Origin: Acidobacteriota bacterium
Lineage (GTDB): Bacteria > Acidobacteriota > Thermoanaerobaculia > UBA5066
Direction of reading: 5' to 3'
DNA length: 35,473 nucleotides
Assembly: GCA_030278895.1 (NCBI GenBank)
Contig: JARXKK010000022.1
Location: forward strand, 1-35,473
Shown: positions 1 through 9,786 of the stretch, one piece after another
How the letters are laid out: each line of letters opens with the position of its first letter
Numbering within the stretch: position 1 is the first letter of the stretch
Translations under genes and position numbers: made by a program
The notes under the pieces: model-generated
What the model was told of the DNA's origin: nothing
What the model saw: only the letters and a program-made list of their open reading frames with translations
Database searches by the model: none

Positions 1-99
1 CGTCGCCGCCTCTCGGCGGCTCCAGCCTTCGGCCTGCACTCTTTGCACGATTAGCTCTCGACTTCGGGGGGTCGTCTTTGCTCTGCTATGGGCGTTCAT
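1..99 (-). CDS. IS481-type transposase, N-terminal 33 codons (runs off left edge)
   Basis: On the minus strand an ATG at 97-99 opens a frame that stays open to the window edge. The protein begins MNAHSRAKTTPRSRELIVQR and continues with an EGWSRREAA stretch. This resembles the N-terminal helix-turn-helix start of IS481-type DDE transposases, whose members commonly begin MNxHKNARxTPxxRxxLVxRV. A strong ribosome binding site (GGAGGA, plus-strand 107-112) lies 7 bases upstream of the ATG. The DDE catalytic domain would lie outside the window, so the family call rests on the N-terminus alone. The window starting inside an insertion sequence would fit a contig broken at a repeat. Confidence 0.72.
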   Translation of the reverse strand, partial: MNAHSRAKTTPRSRELIVQRVQAEGWSRREAAT

Positions 100-185
100 C
101 CCGGGTTCCTCCGTGGGATTGCCTGATGTTTCGCACCACCAGTTTCCCTCGGATACCCGGGTGAACAACGTCCTGAGCCTTTACA
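1..185 (-). mobile_element. End of an IS481-like insertion sequence
   Basis: The start of a transposase gene (ATG at 97-99) is preceded by about 85 noncoding bases ending near 185. Read on the minus strand, the putative terminus begins TGTAAAGGCTCAGGACG. IS481-group elements usually start with TGT, which makes 183-185 a reasonable tip. The exact end and any target-site duplication cannot be fixed because the other end is outside the window. The element abuts the stop codon of the hydrolase gene at 187-189. Confidence 0.6.
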
Positions 186-186
186 C

Positions 187-1326
187 CTAGGGCGTCGGCT
201 TCACCCCGTACTCGCCCCAAAGGATGAGGTCGAAGAATGCCTTCGTGAGCTCCTGCGGCGTGAAGGTGCAATGGCCGTATCCGTTCCCCGTCCCGAGGAC
301 CGAGCGCTGGACGAGGCGGTCGGCATCGCCCATGGCCGCGACCTCCTGACCGTACACCGTGCGGTGGAAGCCCGGAATGACGGGATCCCGGAACGTCGAG
401 AGGGTGAGCGCCGGAACCCGGAGATCGCCGGTCGGTGTGTAGTTGTGCTCGATGGAGTTGCGCCCGGCGGGCGAGCCAGAGAAGCGCTGGACGTTCGCGT
501 TGATGAACGCGAGCGTCGGCGGGGGGAGGGCTCCCGTGTACTGCGTCGCCGTGTTGCTGAAGTAGGGCTGGCCGTGCGTAAGGCCGAGGATTTCCGGGTA
601 GCCGGCGGCGCCGGCGAGCGCCGTCACGATCGACTCGAGGAGCTCGGGTCCACTCGCCCACTGGACGGGAGTCTGCGCGATGCTGGCGATCGCGAAGGCT
701 CCCGCCGGGTTGCCCCTCATCGCCGCGATCGCGGGGAGGACGATCTGTGACGTGACGTCGATCCCGGGCGGGACGTTGACCGCGCTGCCCGGGAGGACGC
801 CGGGATAGAAGAGGTCGAAGAGGACGCGCACGTTCGCGGAGTAGTCGACCTGGCGCGCGAGGCCGCCGGCCACCGCGCACGCGGGAAGCACGCCCGCGAA
901 CTCGTCGGGCCAGGTCTCGATGAGACGGATGGCGATGAGTCCGCCCATCGAGGCGCCGGCCGCGTAGACGCGGGCCGGCTTGCCGAACTTCGAGGTGAAG
1001 AGCCCGACGAGCTGGTGGGTGCGCTGCGTGCCGTCCTTGATGACCCAGCCGTTCTCGGAGAAGCTCGAGACGGCGACGGCGAAGCCCTGGGGTGCGAGGA
1101 GCGAGATGACGAGTTGGTCGTCCGGCTGGATGCCGACCGGCACGTCCTTCGAGGCGTAGCCGTGCGCGTAGAGCACCAGGATGCCGTTCCAGTTCGACGG
1201 GCGGACGAGGCGGTAGACGGAGCCGGGGCCCGTGCTCCCGTCGACGACGTCGTCGGCGAGGGCTGGACCGGAGAGCCCCAGAACCGTTGCGAGAGCCAGG
1301 AACAGGGAAATGCGTAGTTTCAGCAT
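187..1326 (-). CDS. Secreted alpha/beta hydrolase
   Basis: A 379-residue protein with an N-terminal Sec signal peptide (hydrophobic residues about 6-22, cleavage near ALA-DD). The alpha/beta hydrolase signs are the oxyanion-hole segment YAHGY near residue 55, the nucleophile elbow GASMGG with Ser126, a likely acid in STFRDP, and a late histidine in GYGHCTF. It probably hydrolyses an ester or peptide-like substrate outside the cytoplasm; the substrate cannot be read from sequence. It follows the PhoD-like gene after 10 bases, with a good GGAGA ribosome binding site between them, so the two are probably cotranscribed. Its TAG stop abuts the end of an insertion sequence, so the natural C-terminus could have been altered. 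Confidence 0.85.
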   Translation of the reverse strand: MLKLRISLFLALATVLGLSGPALADDVVDGSTGPGSVYRLVRPSNWNGILVLYAHGYASKDVPVGIQPDDQLVISLLAPQGFAVAVSSFSENGWVIKDGTQRTHQLVGLFTSKFGKPARVYAAGASMGGLIAIRLIETWPDEFAGVLPACAVAGGLARQVDYSANVRVLFDLFYPGVLPGSAVNVPPGIDVTSQIVLPAIAAMRGNPAGAFAIASIAQTPVQWASGPELLESIVTALAGAAGYPEILGLTHGQPYFSNTATQYTGALPPPTLAFINANVQRFSGSPAGRNSIEHNYTPTGDLRVPALTLSTFRDPVIPGFHRTVYGQEVAAMGDADRLVQRSVLGTGNGYGHCTFTPQELTKAFFDLILWGEYGVKPTP

Positions 1327-1336
1327 GAGAATCTCC

Positions 1337-3040
1337 TTACTGCGGGACCACGTGGAACCGGCTGACCACCGAGGGCGTCTGGCCGATGATCGCGGCGGGG
1401 TTGGCGGCCATCTGCGCCTCGGTGTACCAGGGGATGCCCCACGTGGTCACCGTGAGTCGCTGCGTCACCGGGTCGATCTCGAATTCCGTCCACCCGTAGG
1501 TGTGCGCCGCGATGTAGTCGCCCGACTCGAGCGTCGCGTTCACCGGCGAGCCCGCGAGTCCGACGGTGTCGTAGCCGAAGGGCGTGAGCTGAGAGTTCAA
1601 AAGGGACTTGAGGAAGTCGTCCTTGTCGTTTACGACGCTGTCCGGGTCGTTGGCGACCGGGAGCGAGTCGTAGAACGCCTTCTGCGGGGGGCTGACGAGC
1701 CCGAGCGAGGACGCGAAGCCGACCACCGTCGGCCCAAGCGGGGCGTCGAAGGCGATGGGGCCCGTCACCACCTCGAAGGAGTTCGTCGGAATCTGCGGCT
1801 GCCCGGGCGCGATCTGGTACGTCAGGTTGTTGATGACGCTGCCGTGGATGTCGGCCGTGACGAAGACGACGTTGTCGATCGCGTTTGCTTTGACGAACGA
1901 CAGGAGCTCGGTGCGCTCCCTCGCGTACCCCTCGTACCGGTCGGCCGCGAACAGGATCCCGAGGTTCTGAATCGGCTCCGGAACGAGGACGAACTTCCAG
2001 GTGATGCCGCGTGCCTTCGCGTCGAGAAGGTCACGCTTCAGATCCGCGAGCTGCGGCGCGCCGAGGAGGGTCCTCGGGGGCGCCGACGTGAGGTCGAACG
2101 ACTGGAAAAGGAAGCGGCGGACGTCCAGCTGCGAGAACGGGTTCGCGTCGACGAGCTCCGTGTCGCGGAAGCTCCGCGCGTCGAGGAGGAAGAGCGCGGC
2201 GTCGTCGCCGAACGTCCGGTAGCGGTAGAGGCGCGGCTTTCCCGACGTGCGTGCGTCGGCCGACGGCGGGTACGTTTCGGCCCGGATCGGGTTGTACTCG
2301 TGGAACGCGCGGACGCCGTTCCGGTAGAGCGGCGTGTCGTTGATGAACGCGCCCGGGAACGCGGAGAACCGGGGGTCGCTCGACGGCGACGCGCCCCCGG
2401 CGAAGTTGTCGGTCACCTCGTGGTCGTCGATCATCGCGAAGACCGCGGTGGAAGCCCGGAGCTCGCCGAGCGTGTTGAGGCCGCGGATCGTCGAGTAGAC
2501 CTCGGCGTGCTTGGCGCGGAACTCGGCGAGCGTGGACGCCTGACTGACCGGTACGGCCGGGCTCGGGACGTCGGCATAGATCGTGTCGCCGTGCTCGACG
2601 AAGAAGTCGAGGTCGCGACCCGCAGCGTTCTTCACCGAAGGGTAGGGAGCGAGTTCGCCGCGCCAGTCGCCGCTCACGCCGAAATGGAGGCCCCTGCGGC
2701 CGACTGCCGCGGGCGTCCGGAAGGTCCCGTGCAGCGACTCGCCGCTGGGCGCGGAGACGGTGTAGTCGTACGTGGTGCCGTCCTGGAGCCCCGAGATCTC
2801 CACGTTTGCCGGGATCGTCGGGTCCTTCACGACGAAGTGCGCGTTGTGGACGCGAGGCGGCGGCGTTCCGCGCCCGATGACTCGGAAGAGCACGGGCCCC
2901 TTCGACGAGACCCGGGCCCAGAGGACGGCCGAGTCGGTCGTGACGTCGCCCGCCGCGACCATCTGGGGCAGGCTTGGCTGCGCGACGAGAGAGAGAGGTG
3001 CCGCAACGAGGAACGCGAAGCAGACGAGACCGAGACGCAT
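1337..3040 (-). CDS. PhoD-like secreted phosphatase/phosphodiesterase
   Basis: About 567 residues. The start at 3040 (MRLGLVCFAFLVAAP) is preferred over an in-frame ATG 17 codons upstream because GGAGG lies just before it and a signal peptide follows at once. PhoD/metallophosphatase landmarks appear in order: an N-terminal Ig-like part (VLWARVSSKGPVLFRV), VSGDWRG, FFVEHGDTIYAD, AMIDDHEVTDNF, LYRYRTFGDDAALFLLDARSFRD and VFVTADIHGSVIN. The Asp, His and Asn residues in these blocks match the Fe/Ca-binding active site of PhoD-type alkaline phosphatases and phospholipase D-like relatives. The likely role is extracytoplasmic phosphate-ester hydrolysis. It is the first gene of a two-gene unit with the downstream hydrolase. 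Confidence 0.9.
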   Translation of the reverse strand: MRLGLVCFAFLVAAPLSLVAQPSLPQMVAAGDVTTDSAVLWARVSSKGPVLFRVIGRGTPPPRVHNAHFVVKDPTIPANVEISGLQDGTTYDYTVSAPSGESLHGTFRTPAAVGRRGLHFGVSGDWRGELAPYPSVKNAAGRDLDFFVEHGDTIYADVPSPAVPVSQASTLAEFRAKHAEVYSTIRGLNTLGELRASTAVFAMIDDHEVTDNFAGGASPSSDPRFSAFPGAFINDTPLYRNGVRAFHEYNPIRAETYPPSADARTSGKPRLYRYRTFGDDAALFLLDARSFRDTELVDANPFSQLDVRRFLFQSFDLTSAPPRTLLGAPQLADLKRDLLDAKARGITWKFVLVPEPIQNLGILFAADRYEGYARERTELLSFVKANAIDNVVFVTADIHGSVINNLTYQIAPGQPQIPTNSFEVVTGPIAFDAPLGPTVVGFASSLGLVSPPQKAFYDSLPVANDPDSVVNDKDDFLKSLLNSQLTPFGYDTVGLAGSPVNATLESGDYIAAHTYGWTEFEIDPVTQRLTVTTWGIPWYTEAQMAANPAAIIGQTPSVVSRFHVVPQ

Positions 3041-3065
3041 TTTCAGTCCTCCGATTGAACGATAA

Positions 3066-3073
3066 GTTATATA
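3066..3073 (-). promoter_or_regulatory. Possible -10 region for the PhoD-hydrolase unit
   Basis: The minus strand reads TATATAAC here, about 25 bases upstream of the PhoD-like start and between its ribosome binding site and the tRNA terminator. It is the most AT-rich patch in the intergenic space and resembles a -10 box. No convincing -35 box at 17 bases was found, so this is a weak call. Confidence 0.3.
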
Positions 3074-3167
3074 GAAATCGAGCGGACGCAAATCGCAGGC
3101 AGGTCGAAGTCCGGATGAACGATCGCTCGCGGTAACCTCAGCACAGGGATTCCGCCCAAAACGACGA

Positions 3168-3187
3168 ACCCGGCGTTGCCGCCGGGT
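3168..3187 (-). terminator. Rho-independent terminator of tRNA-fMet
   Basis: A perfect 8-bp stem (ACCCGGCG / CGCCGGGT) with a 4-base loop lies 34 bases beyond the tRNA 3' end on the minus strand. It is followed a few bases later by TTTT. The position and stem strength fit a terminator for the single tRNA transcription unit. Confidence 0.7.
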
Positions 3188-3221
3188 CCTCGTAACTGCC
3201 TTACTTGACAGGTCTTAGTAT

Positions 3222-3298
<77 letters not shown>

Positions 3299-3310
3299 TC
3301 AGGGAGGGGG

Positions 3311-3339
3311 ACCATAGCGGCTCCCCGCGCGCGAGTCAA
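3311..3339 (-). promoter_or_regulatory. Sigma70-type promoter of tRNA-fMet
   Basis: On the minus strand TTGACT (plus 3334-3339) and TATGGT (plus 3311-3316) are separated by exactly 17 bases. The -10 box ends 12 bases before the mature tRNA 5' end. This is one of the best consensus promoters in the window. Confidence 0.8.
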
Positions 3340-3386
3340 GCCGGCGCGCGGCGTAGAGTGAGGGTCGAGCAGGGACGGAGGACACG

Positions 3387-3848
3387 ATGGGACTCTTTTC
3401 GGGCACCACTCTCGAGCCGGGCGACGCGGCGCCAGACTTCACGCTGAAGGACCAGACGGGCAAAGAGGTCCGGCTCGCCTCGCTCGAGGGCAAGCGCGTC
3501 GTACTCTATTTCTTCCCGAAGGCCGACACCGCCGGTTGAACCGTGGAAGCCCAGGCCTTCCGTGACGAAGGCCCAAAGCTCCCGAAGGACGTCGTCGTCC
3601 TCGGCGTGTCGAAAGACACCGTCGCGGCGCAGAAGAAGTTCGCCGACAAGAACCGCCTCACGTTCCGTCTACTCGCGGACGCGGACGGAAAGGTCATCGA
3701 GCTCTACGGCGTCGGTCTCGCGTTCGGAATCGCAAAGAGGAAGTCGTTCCTGATCGACTCGAAAGGGAAGATCGCGAAAATCTACGAATCCGTCTCGCCG
3801 GCCAAACACGCGGGCGAGGTCGCGGTCGATCTCGCGTCGGTTCCCTGA
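3387..3848 (+). CDS. Bcp/AhpC-type peroxiredoxin with in-frame TGA (predicted selenoprotein)
   Basis: From ATG 3387 (GGAGG at 3377-3381) the frame encodes MGLFSGTTLEPGDAAPDFTL, then FFPKADTAG, then TGA at 3537-3539 (codon 51), then TVEAQAFRD and an uninterrupted peroxiredoxin C-terminal half including VLGVSKD, SFLIDSKGKI and the terminal TGA at 3846-3848; 153 residues in all. In Bcp/PrxQ proteins this position is the peroxidatic cysteine of the T-x-x-C-T motif, so the TGA replaces exactly the catalytic Cys. Sec-containing peroxiredoxins are known in bacteria. A SECIS-like hairpin begins shortly downstream. No cysteine occurs elsewhere, so there is no internal resolving Cys. The expected role is peroxide reduction with an external thiol donor. 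The alternative is a nonsense-mutated pseudogene, but the frame shows no other damage. Selenocysteine machinery genes are not in this window. Confidence 0.85.
3545..3583 (+). promoter_or_regulatory. Candidate bacterial SECIS element
   Basis: A perfect 7-bp stem, GGCCTTC (3554-3560) with GAAGGCC (3567-3573), closes a six-base loop CGTGAC containing GT. Below it GGAAGC (3545-3550) can pair with GCTCCC (3578-3583) with one mismatch. The loop starts 21 bases after the TGA. Bacterial SECIS elements are coding-region hairpins just downstream of the UGA with a GU-containing apical loop, which SelB binds. Geometry and loop fit; no folding energy was calculated. Confidence 0.7.
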
Positions 3849-3894
3849 CGGTCCGGCGGCGCTCCATGCGGAGTGTGGCGCGGAACTAGCGGAA

Positions 3895-4407
3895 CTAGCG
3901 CTGCAGCGGAGCAGGAGCGGGGGTCGGGGCCGGGGCCTCGGGCGGAGCCGGCGGCTTCACGCGCGCCTGCCAGCCTTCCGGCAGGAGGAGAACGACTTCT
4001 CCGGGCTTCACGAGATTCAGCGTCTCTCGGGCGATCTTCTCGACGGCCTTCGGATCGGTCTTCAGCGCCACGACCTCTTCCTCGAGGTGGAGATTCTCCG
4101 CGTACAGCTTCTCGACCTCGGCCTGCATCGCGGCAAGCTGGATGCGCTGCTTCCTGACCTTCAGGAGGCCGCTGGGGCTGAGAAGGAAGAAGCCGAACAC
4201 GAGGAACGAGAAACCGAGCGAGATGACGACGTACGAGGCGGGTCTCACGTGCCTGCCGTCGGGGCGCGCGCCGGAGGCGGGCGCCGGCGTGTCGGGCATC
4301 AGCTCGGGCAGCGGGCGCGCCTCCTCGCGGCGGCCCCCCGCGGGCAGCTTCTTTCCGCGGGTGACGCGGGGCGGCCCCTGCCCGCCGACGATCCGTTCGA
4401 AGCGCAC
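3895..4407 (-). CDS. FtsB/DivIC-like septum formation initiator protein
   Basis: A 170-residue bitopic membrane protein. A long basic and proline-rich cytoplasmic N-terminus (about residues 1-58) precedes one membrane helix (VVISLGFSFLVFGFFLL). A coiled coil follows (KQRIQLAAMQAEVEKLYAEN), then a short segment with IARETLNLVKPGEVV, which matches the conserved end of the FtsB/DivIC family. A Pro/Ala-rich tail closes the protein. Family members belong to the FtsQ-FtsB-FtsL divisome complex. It is longer than typical FtsB (about 100 residues) because of the N-terminal extension and the tail. It lies 31 bases downstream of enolase, an arrangement seen in many bacteria (eno-ftsB), and probably shares its transcript. 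A 9-base tandem duplication spans its stop codon. Confidence 0.85.
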   Translation of the reverse strand: MRFERIVGGQGPPRVTRGKKLPAGGRREEARPLPELMPDTPAPASGARPDGRHVRPASYVVISLGFSFLVFGFFLLSPSGLLKVRKQRIQLAAMQAEVEKLYAENLHLEEEVVALKTDPKAVEKIARETLNLVKPGEVVLLLPEGWQARVKPPAPPEAPAPTPAPAPLQR

Positions 4408-4438
4408 GGATCATTTTCGCGCAGATTCCCCGCGCGCG

Positions 4439-7122
<2,684 letters not shown>

Positions 7123-7133
7123 CAGGCCGTACG

Positions 7134-7139
7134 ATTCTA
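7134..7139 (-). promoter_or_regulatory. -10-like TAGAAT upstream of the phosphohexomutase
   Basis: The minus strand reads TAGAAT, 11 bases upstream of the ATG at 7122. At this spacing transcription would start at or within a few bases of the start codon. No clear Shine-Dalgarno sequence lies between. No clear -35 box was found. Confidence 0.45.
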
Positions 7140-7156
7140 CGGTGGCGCGGCCTTCG

Positions 7157-8128
7157 ATGGCGCATGGAAGTTTCGTCTGGGCCGCGGCCCTGCTCGCGGC
7201 GGCGTGCGCTTGCGTGCCCGCGAGCCGCTCGGACGGGCCCGTGCCTCTCGTGCGACGGGGCGGGAACCCGGCGGGAACGTATGCGGAGAGGTTCCCCGAG
7301 GCGAAGGCGCGCCTCTTCGAGCGCCTGAACCGTGAGCGGCGGGCCGCGGGAGCGGCGCCGGTCGCCTACGATCTCCTCGGTGCGAGCGTGGGCGACGCCT
7401 TCTGTCTCGACGCAGCCACGGCGCGCACGTCGGGCCACTGGGACGCCGCCGGCCGGCCGCCTTATCTCCGGTGGGCCGTCGCGGGCGGCGTGGACTACGA
7501 GGGCGAGAACGTCAGCACCCTGACGCGGACGGGAGCCGACGTGGACGAGTCGGAGGTCCCGCGCCTCCTCCTCGACGCCCACGGCCAGATGATGGCCGAG
7601 CGGCCGCCCGAGGACGGTCACCGGCGCACCGTGCTCGACCCCGGGTGGACGCACGTCGGCATCGGGGCTGCCGTGGTGGGCGGCGAGTTCCGGATGGTGG
7701 AGGAATTCAGCCGCCGGGTGGCCTTGTGGGTCGAGGTGCCGCGGTCGCCTGTCCGTGCGGGCGCACGCGTCCCGTTCGCGGTGAAGCTGCCCCCGGACTG
7801 GGCTCTCGCCGCCATCGAGGTGGGCTTCGAACCGGCGCCGCACCCGATGTCCCGCGAGGAAATCCGCCGCCGTAGCTCCTACAAGTATCCCGCCCCCTCG
7901 CAACGGTTTCTCGCCCACACCCCGGTCAACACCCAGTACGCGGACGGCTCGCGCGGCGAGGTCGGCCTCGTGCGCGGCGTGGCGCGGGTCGACATCCCGC
8001 TGCTCTCGGGGCCGGGCAACTACTACGTCTTCGTCTTCGCGGCGCCGGGCTCCTTCGAGGGGAAGAAGCTCTCGCCTCTCACGGCCGCGCTCATACAGGC
8101 GGACTCGCTAAACTCCCGTCCGAAATGA
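7157..8128 (+). CDS. CAP/SCP-domain lipoprotein
   Basis: About 323 residues. The start MAHGSFVWAAALLAAACACVP gives a lipoprotein signal peptide with a lipobox around LAAAC, so the product should be membrane-anchored outside the cytoplasm. A CAP (SCP/PR1-like) domain follows: ARLFERLNRERRAAGAAPVAYD, a central GENVSTL and HRRTVLDPGWTHVGIGAAV, which match the family's GEN and HR..IL.P.W..vGiG blocks. The roughly 110 residues after the CAP domain, starting near LWVEVPRSPVRAG, look beta-rich and are unassigned. Bacterial CAP proteins have no single known activity. The last four bases form ATGA with the next gene's start, indicating translational coupling. It is divergent from the phosphohexomutase, sharing a 34-base intergenic space. 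Confidence 0.82.
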   Translation: MAHGSFVWAAALLAAACACVPASRSDGPVPLVRRGGNPAGTYAERFPEAKARLFERLNRERRAAGAAPVAYDLLGASVGDAFCLDAATARTSGHWDAAGRPPYLRWAVAGGVDYEGENVSTLTRTGADVDESEVPRLLLDAHGQMMAERPPEDGHRRTVLDPGWTHVGIGAAVVGGEFRMVEEFSRRVALWVEVPRSPVRAGARVPFAVKLPPDWALAAIEVGFEPAPHPMSREEIRRRSSYKYPAPSQRFLAHTPVNTQYADGSRGEVGLVRGVARVDIPLLSGPGNYYVFVFAAPGSFEGKKLSPLTAALIQADSLNSRPK

Positions 8129-9771
8129 ACGAATTCACTGAGGCGGAAGCGCGGCGCCTCGAACCTTTCTTCACGAACGTCGACGCGCACGTCTTCGGCC
8201 TCAAGCTGCCTCAGGAAGTGGCGGGAGCGCTCTTCTCCCGCTACAGCCGGTCGGCGAAGAGCCTGCGCCGCGTGTTCCTCGATGAATTCCAGGGCGAGGC
8301 GGGCATCCTCCCGGGCGCCGAGGGGGCGAGCGACGGCGACGCGCTGAAGAAGGCGCGCGCGTTTTACGACCGCGTCCTCGTGGGGTACGGTGACGACTCG
8401 GTCGCGCAGCTGGGAGGCGCGCACCTCGCGATCGAGCGCGTCTCGAACGTGACGGCGCAGGTCCTGGAAGACGCGCGCATCGGCATCGCGTTCCTCGAGA
8501 AGTCCACGCGCTACGTTCGTTTCGACCAGCGCGACACGCGCGGTGAGTTCCCGTGGTTCCGCGAGCCGACGCTCATGGCGTCGCGCCACGGGGGCGCCTA
8601 CGCCGCGCTCATGGACCGCCTCTTCGAGACATACGCGGCCCAGATCGACCCGATGATCGCCCACATCGAGAAGGTGCTTCCGATCGAGTCCGTGGCGGTC
8701 CGCCACCCGAAGACCGGCGAGCCGCTCGACTTCGCGGACGTGAAGCGCGACGAAGAGCTTTTCAAGGCGGCGAAGCGCGCGTACGCGGCGACCGTGCGGG
8801 CGCACGCCTGCGACGTCATGCGCAGCTACCTTCCCGCGTCGACGCTCACGAACCTCGGGATCTTCGCGACGGGGCAGGCCTACGAGCACCTCCTGAACCG
8901 TCTCCTGACGCACCCGTCGTACGAGTGCCGCGCGCTGGCCGCGAGCATGCGCCGCGAGCTGGACCGGCTCATTCCGTCCTTCGTGAAGAGGTCGGCGCCG
9001 AGCCTCTGGAAAGAGGATCTTCACGCCCGTGCCGCGGCGGCCGCGGCCCGGATCGTCCCTCCCGGCCCGATTTCGGTCTCGCCCGTCACGCTCGTGGACT
9101 TCGACCGCGATGCCGAGGAAAAGGTGCTCGCGGCGCTTCTCTACCCGCACGGAGACCGGCCGCTCGCCGAGGTGCGCTCCCGCGTGCGCGCCATGGGGCC
9201 GGACGAGCGCACGGCGCTGCTCGCCTCGTTCGCCTCCGGCCGGAAGAACCGGCGCGACAAGCCGCCGCGCGCCCTCGAGGAAGCGTCGTATGCGTTCGAT
9301 CTCGTGGGCAACCTCGGGATCTACCGCGACCTGCACCGCCACCGGCTGCTCTCCCAGGAGCGTCAGCCTTTCTCGACGGCGCACGGGCACGACACGCCGC
9401 CGGAAATCGTGGACGCGGGGCACGGAGCCGTCTTCGAGGAATGCATGGCGCGCGCGCACGATCTCTACGAGGCCGTGAAGAAGGACCATCCCGCCGAGGC
9501 GGCGTACGTCGTTCCCTTCGCTTACCGCGTGCGCTGGTACGTCACCATGAATCTGCGGGAAGCGGTTCACTTCTGCGAGCTGCGGTCGATGCCGCAGGGT
9601 CATCCCGACTACCGTCTCGTCGTTCAGGAAATCTGGCGCCGCATCGAGGACGTTCATCCCGGCCTCGCCGCCTGGGGCGGCTTCGTGAACCGGGACGCCT
9701 ACCGTCTCGGCCGCCTCCAGTCCGAGATGCGGACGGAGTACAAGCGCGCGACGGCCGTTCCCGGCGGCTAG
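8125..9771 (+). CDS. Tandem-domain ThyX-like (FAD-dependent thymidylate synthase) protein
   Basis: A 548-residue cytoplasmic protein, about twice the usual ThyX length (220-250). ThyX makes dTMP from dUMP using FAD and methylene-tetrahydrofolate. The C-terminal half carries the best match: RHRLLSQERQPFS (near residues 403-415, compare the RHRx7S motif), then VVPFAYRVRWYVTMNLREAVHF and a CELRSMPQGHPDY segment that align with the dUMP-binding end of ThyX. The N-terminal half looks like a degenerate copy: GDDSVAQLGGAHLAIERVS, EDARIGIAFLEKSTRYVRF, and later SYLPASTLTNLGIF. The halves seem to keep complementary parts of the signature. Long ThyX-like proteins occur in some bacteria; activity is not proven from sequence. 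The start overlaps the CAP lipoprotein stop (ATGA). Confidence 0.78.
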   Translation: MNEFTEAEARRLEPFFTNVDAHVFGLKLPQEVAGALFSRYSRSAKSLRRVFLDEFQGEAGILPGAEGASDGDALKKARAFYDRVLVGYGDDSVAQLGGAHLAIERVSNVTAQVLEDARIGIAFLEKSTRYVRFDQRDTRGEFPWFREPTLMASRHGGAYAALMDRLFETYAAQIDPMIAHIEKVLPIESVAVRHPKTGEPLDFADVKRDEELFKAAKRAYAATVRAHACDVMRSYLPASTLTNLGIFATGQAYEHLLNRLLTHPSYECRALAASMRRELDRLIPSFVKRSAPSLWKEDLHARAAAAAARIVPPGPISVSPVTLVDFDRDAEEKVLAALLYPHGDRPLAEVRSRVRAMGPDERTALLASFASGRKNRRDKPPRALEEASYAFDLVGNLGIYRDLHRHRLLSQERQPFSTAHGHDTPPEIVDAGHGAVFEECMARAHDLYEAVKKDHPAEAAYVVPFAYRVRWYVTMNLREAVHFCELRSMPQGHPDYRLVVQEIWRRIEDVHPGLAAWGGFVNRDAYRLGRLQSEMRTEYKRATAVPGG

Positions 9772-9786
9772 ACGCCGAACCGAGGT

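Noticed and set aside
2-190. 62-codon plus-strand frame at the left edge
   Set aside because: The minus strand shows a transposase start with ribosome binding site over the same bases; the plus-strand frame has no recognisable motif or start.
1232-3058. 608-codon plus-strand frame opposite the PhoD-like gene
   Set aside because: The opposite strand carries a complete PhoD-like protein with conserved motifs; this frame has only Arg/Glu/Val-rich sequence.
3543-3848. A separate 101-residue gene beginning after the TGA
   Set aside because: It would start inside the conserved catalytic motif, without a ribosome binding site and without the N-terminal half of the peroxiredoxin fold; read-through of the TGA explains the data better.
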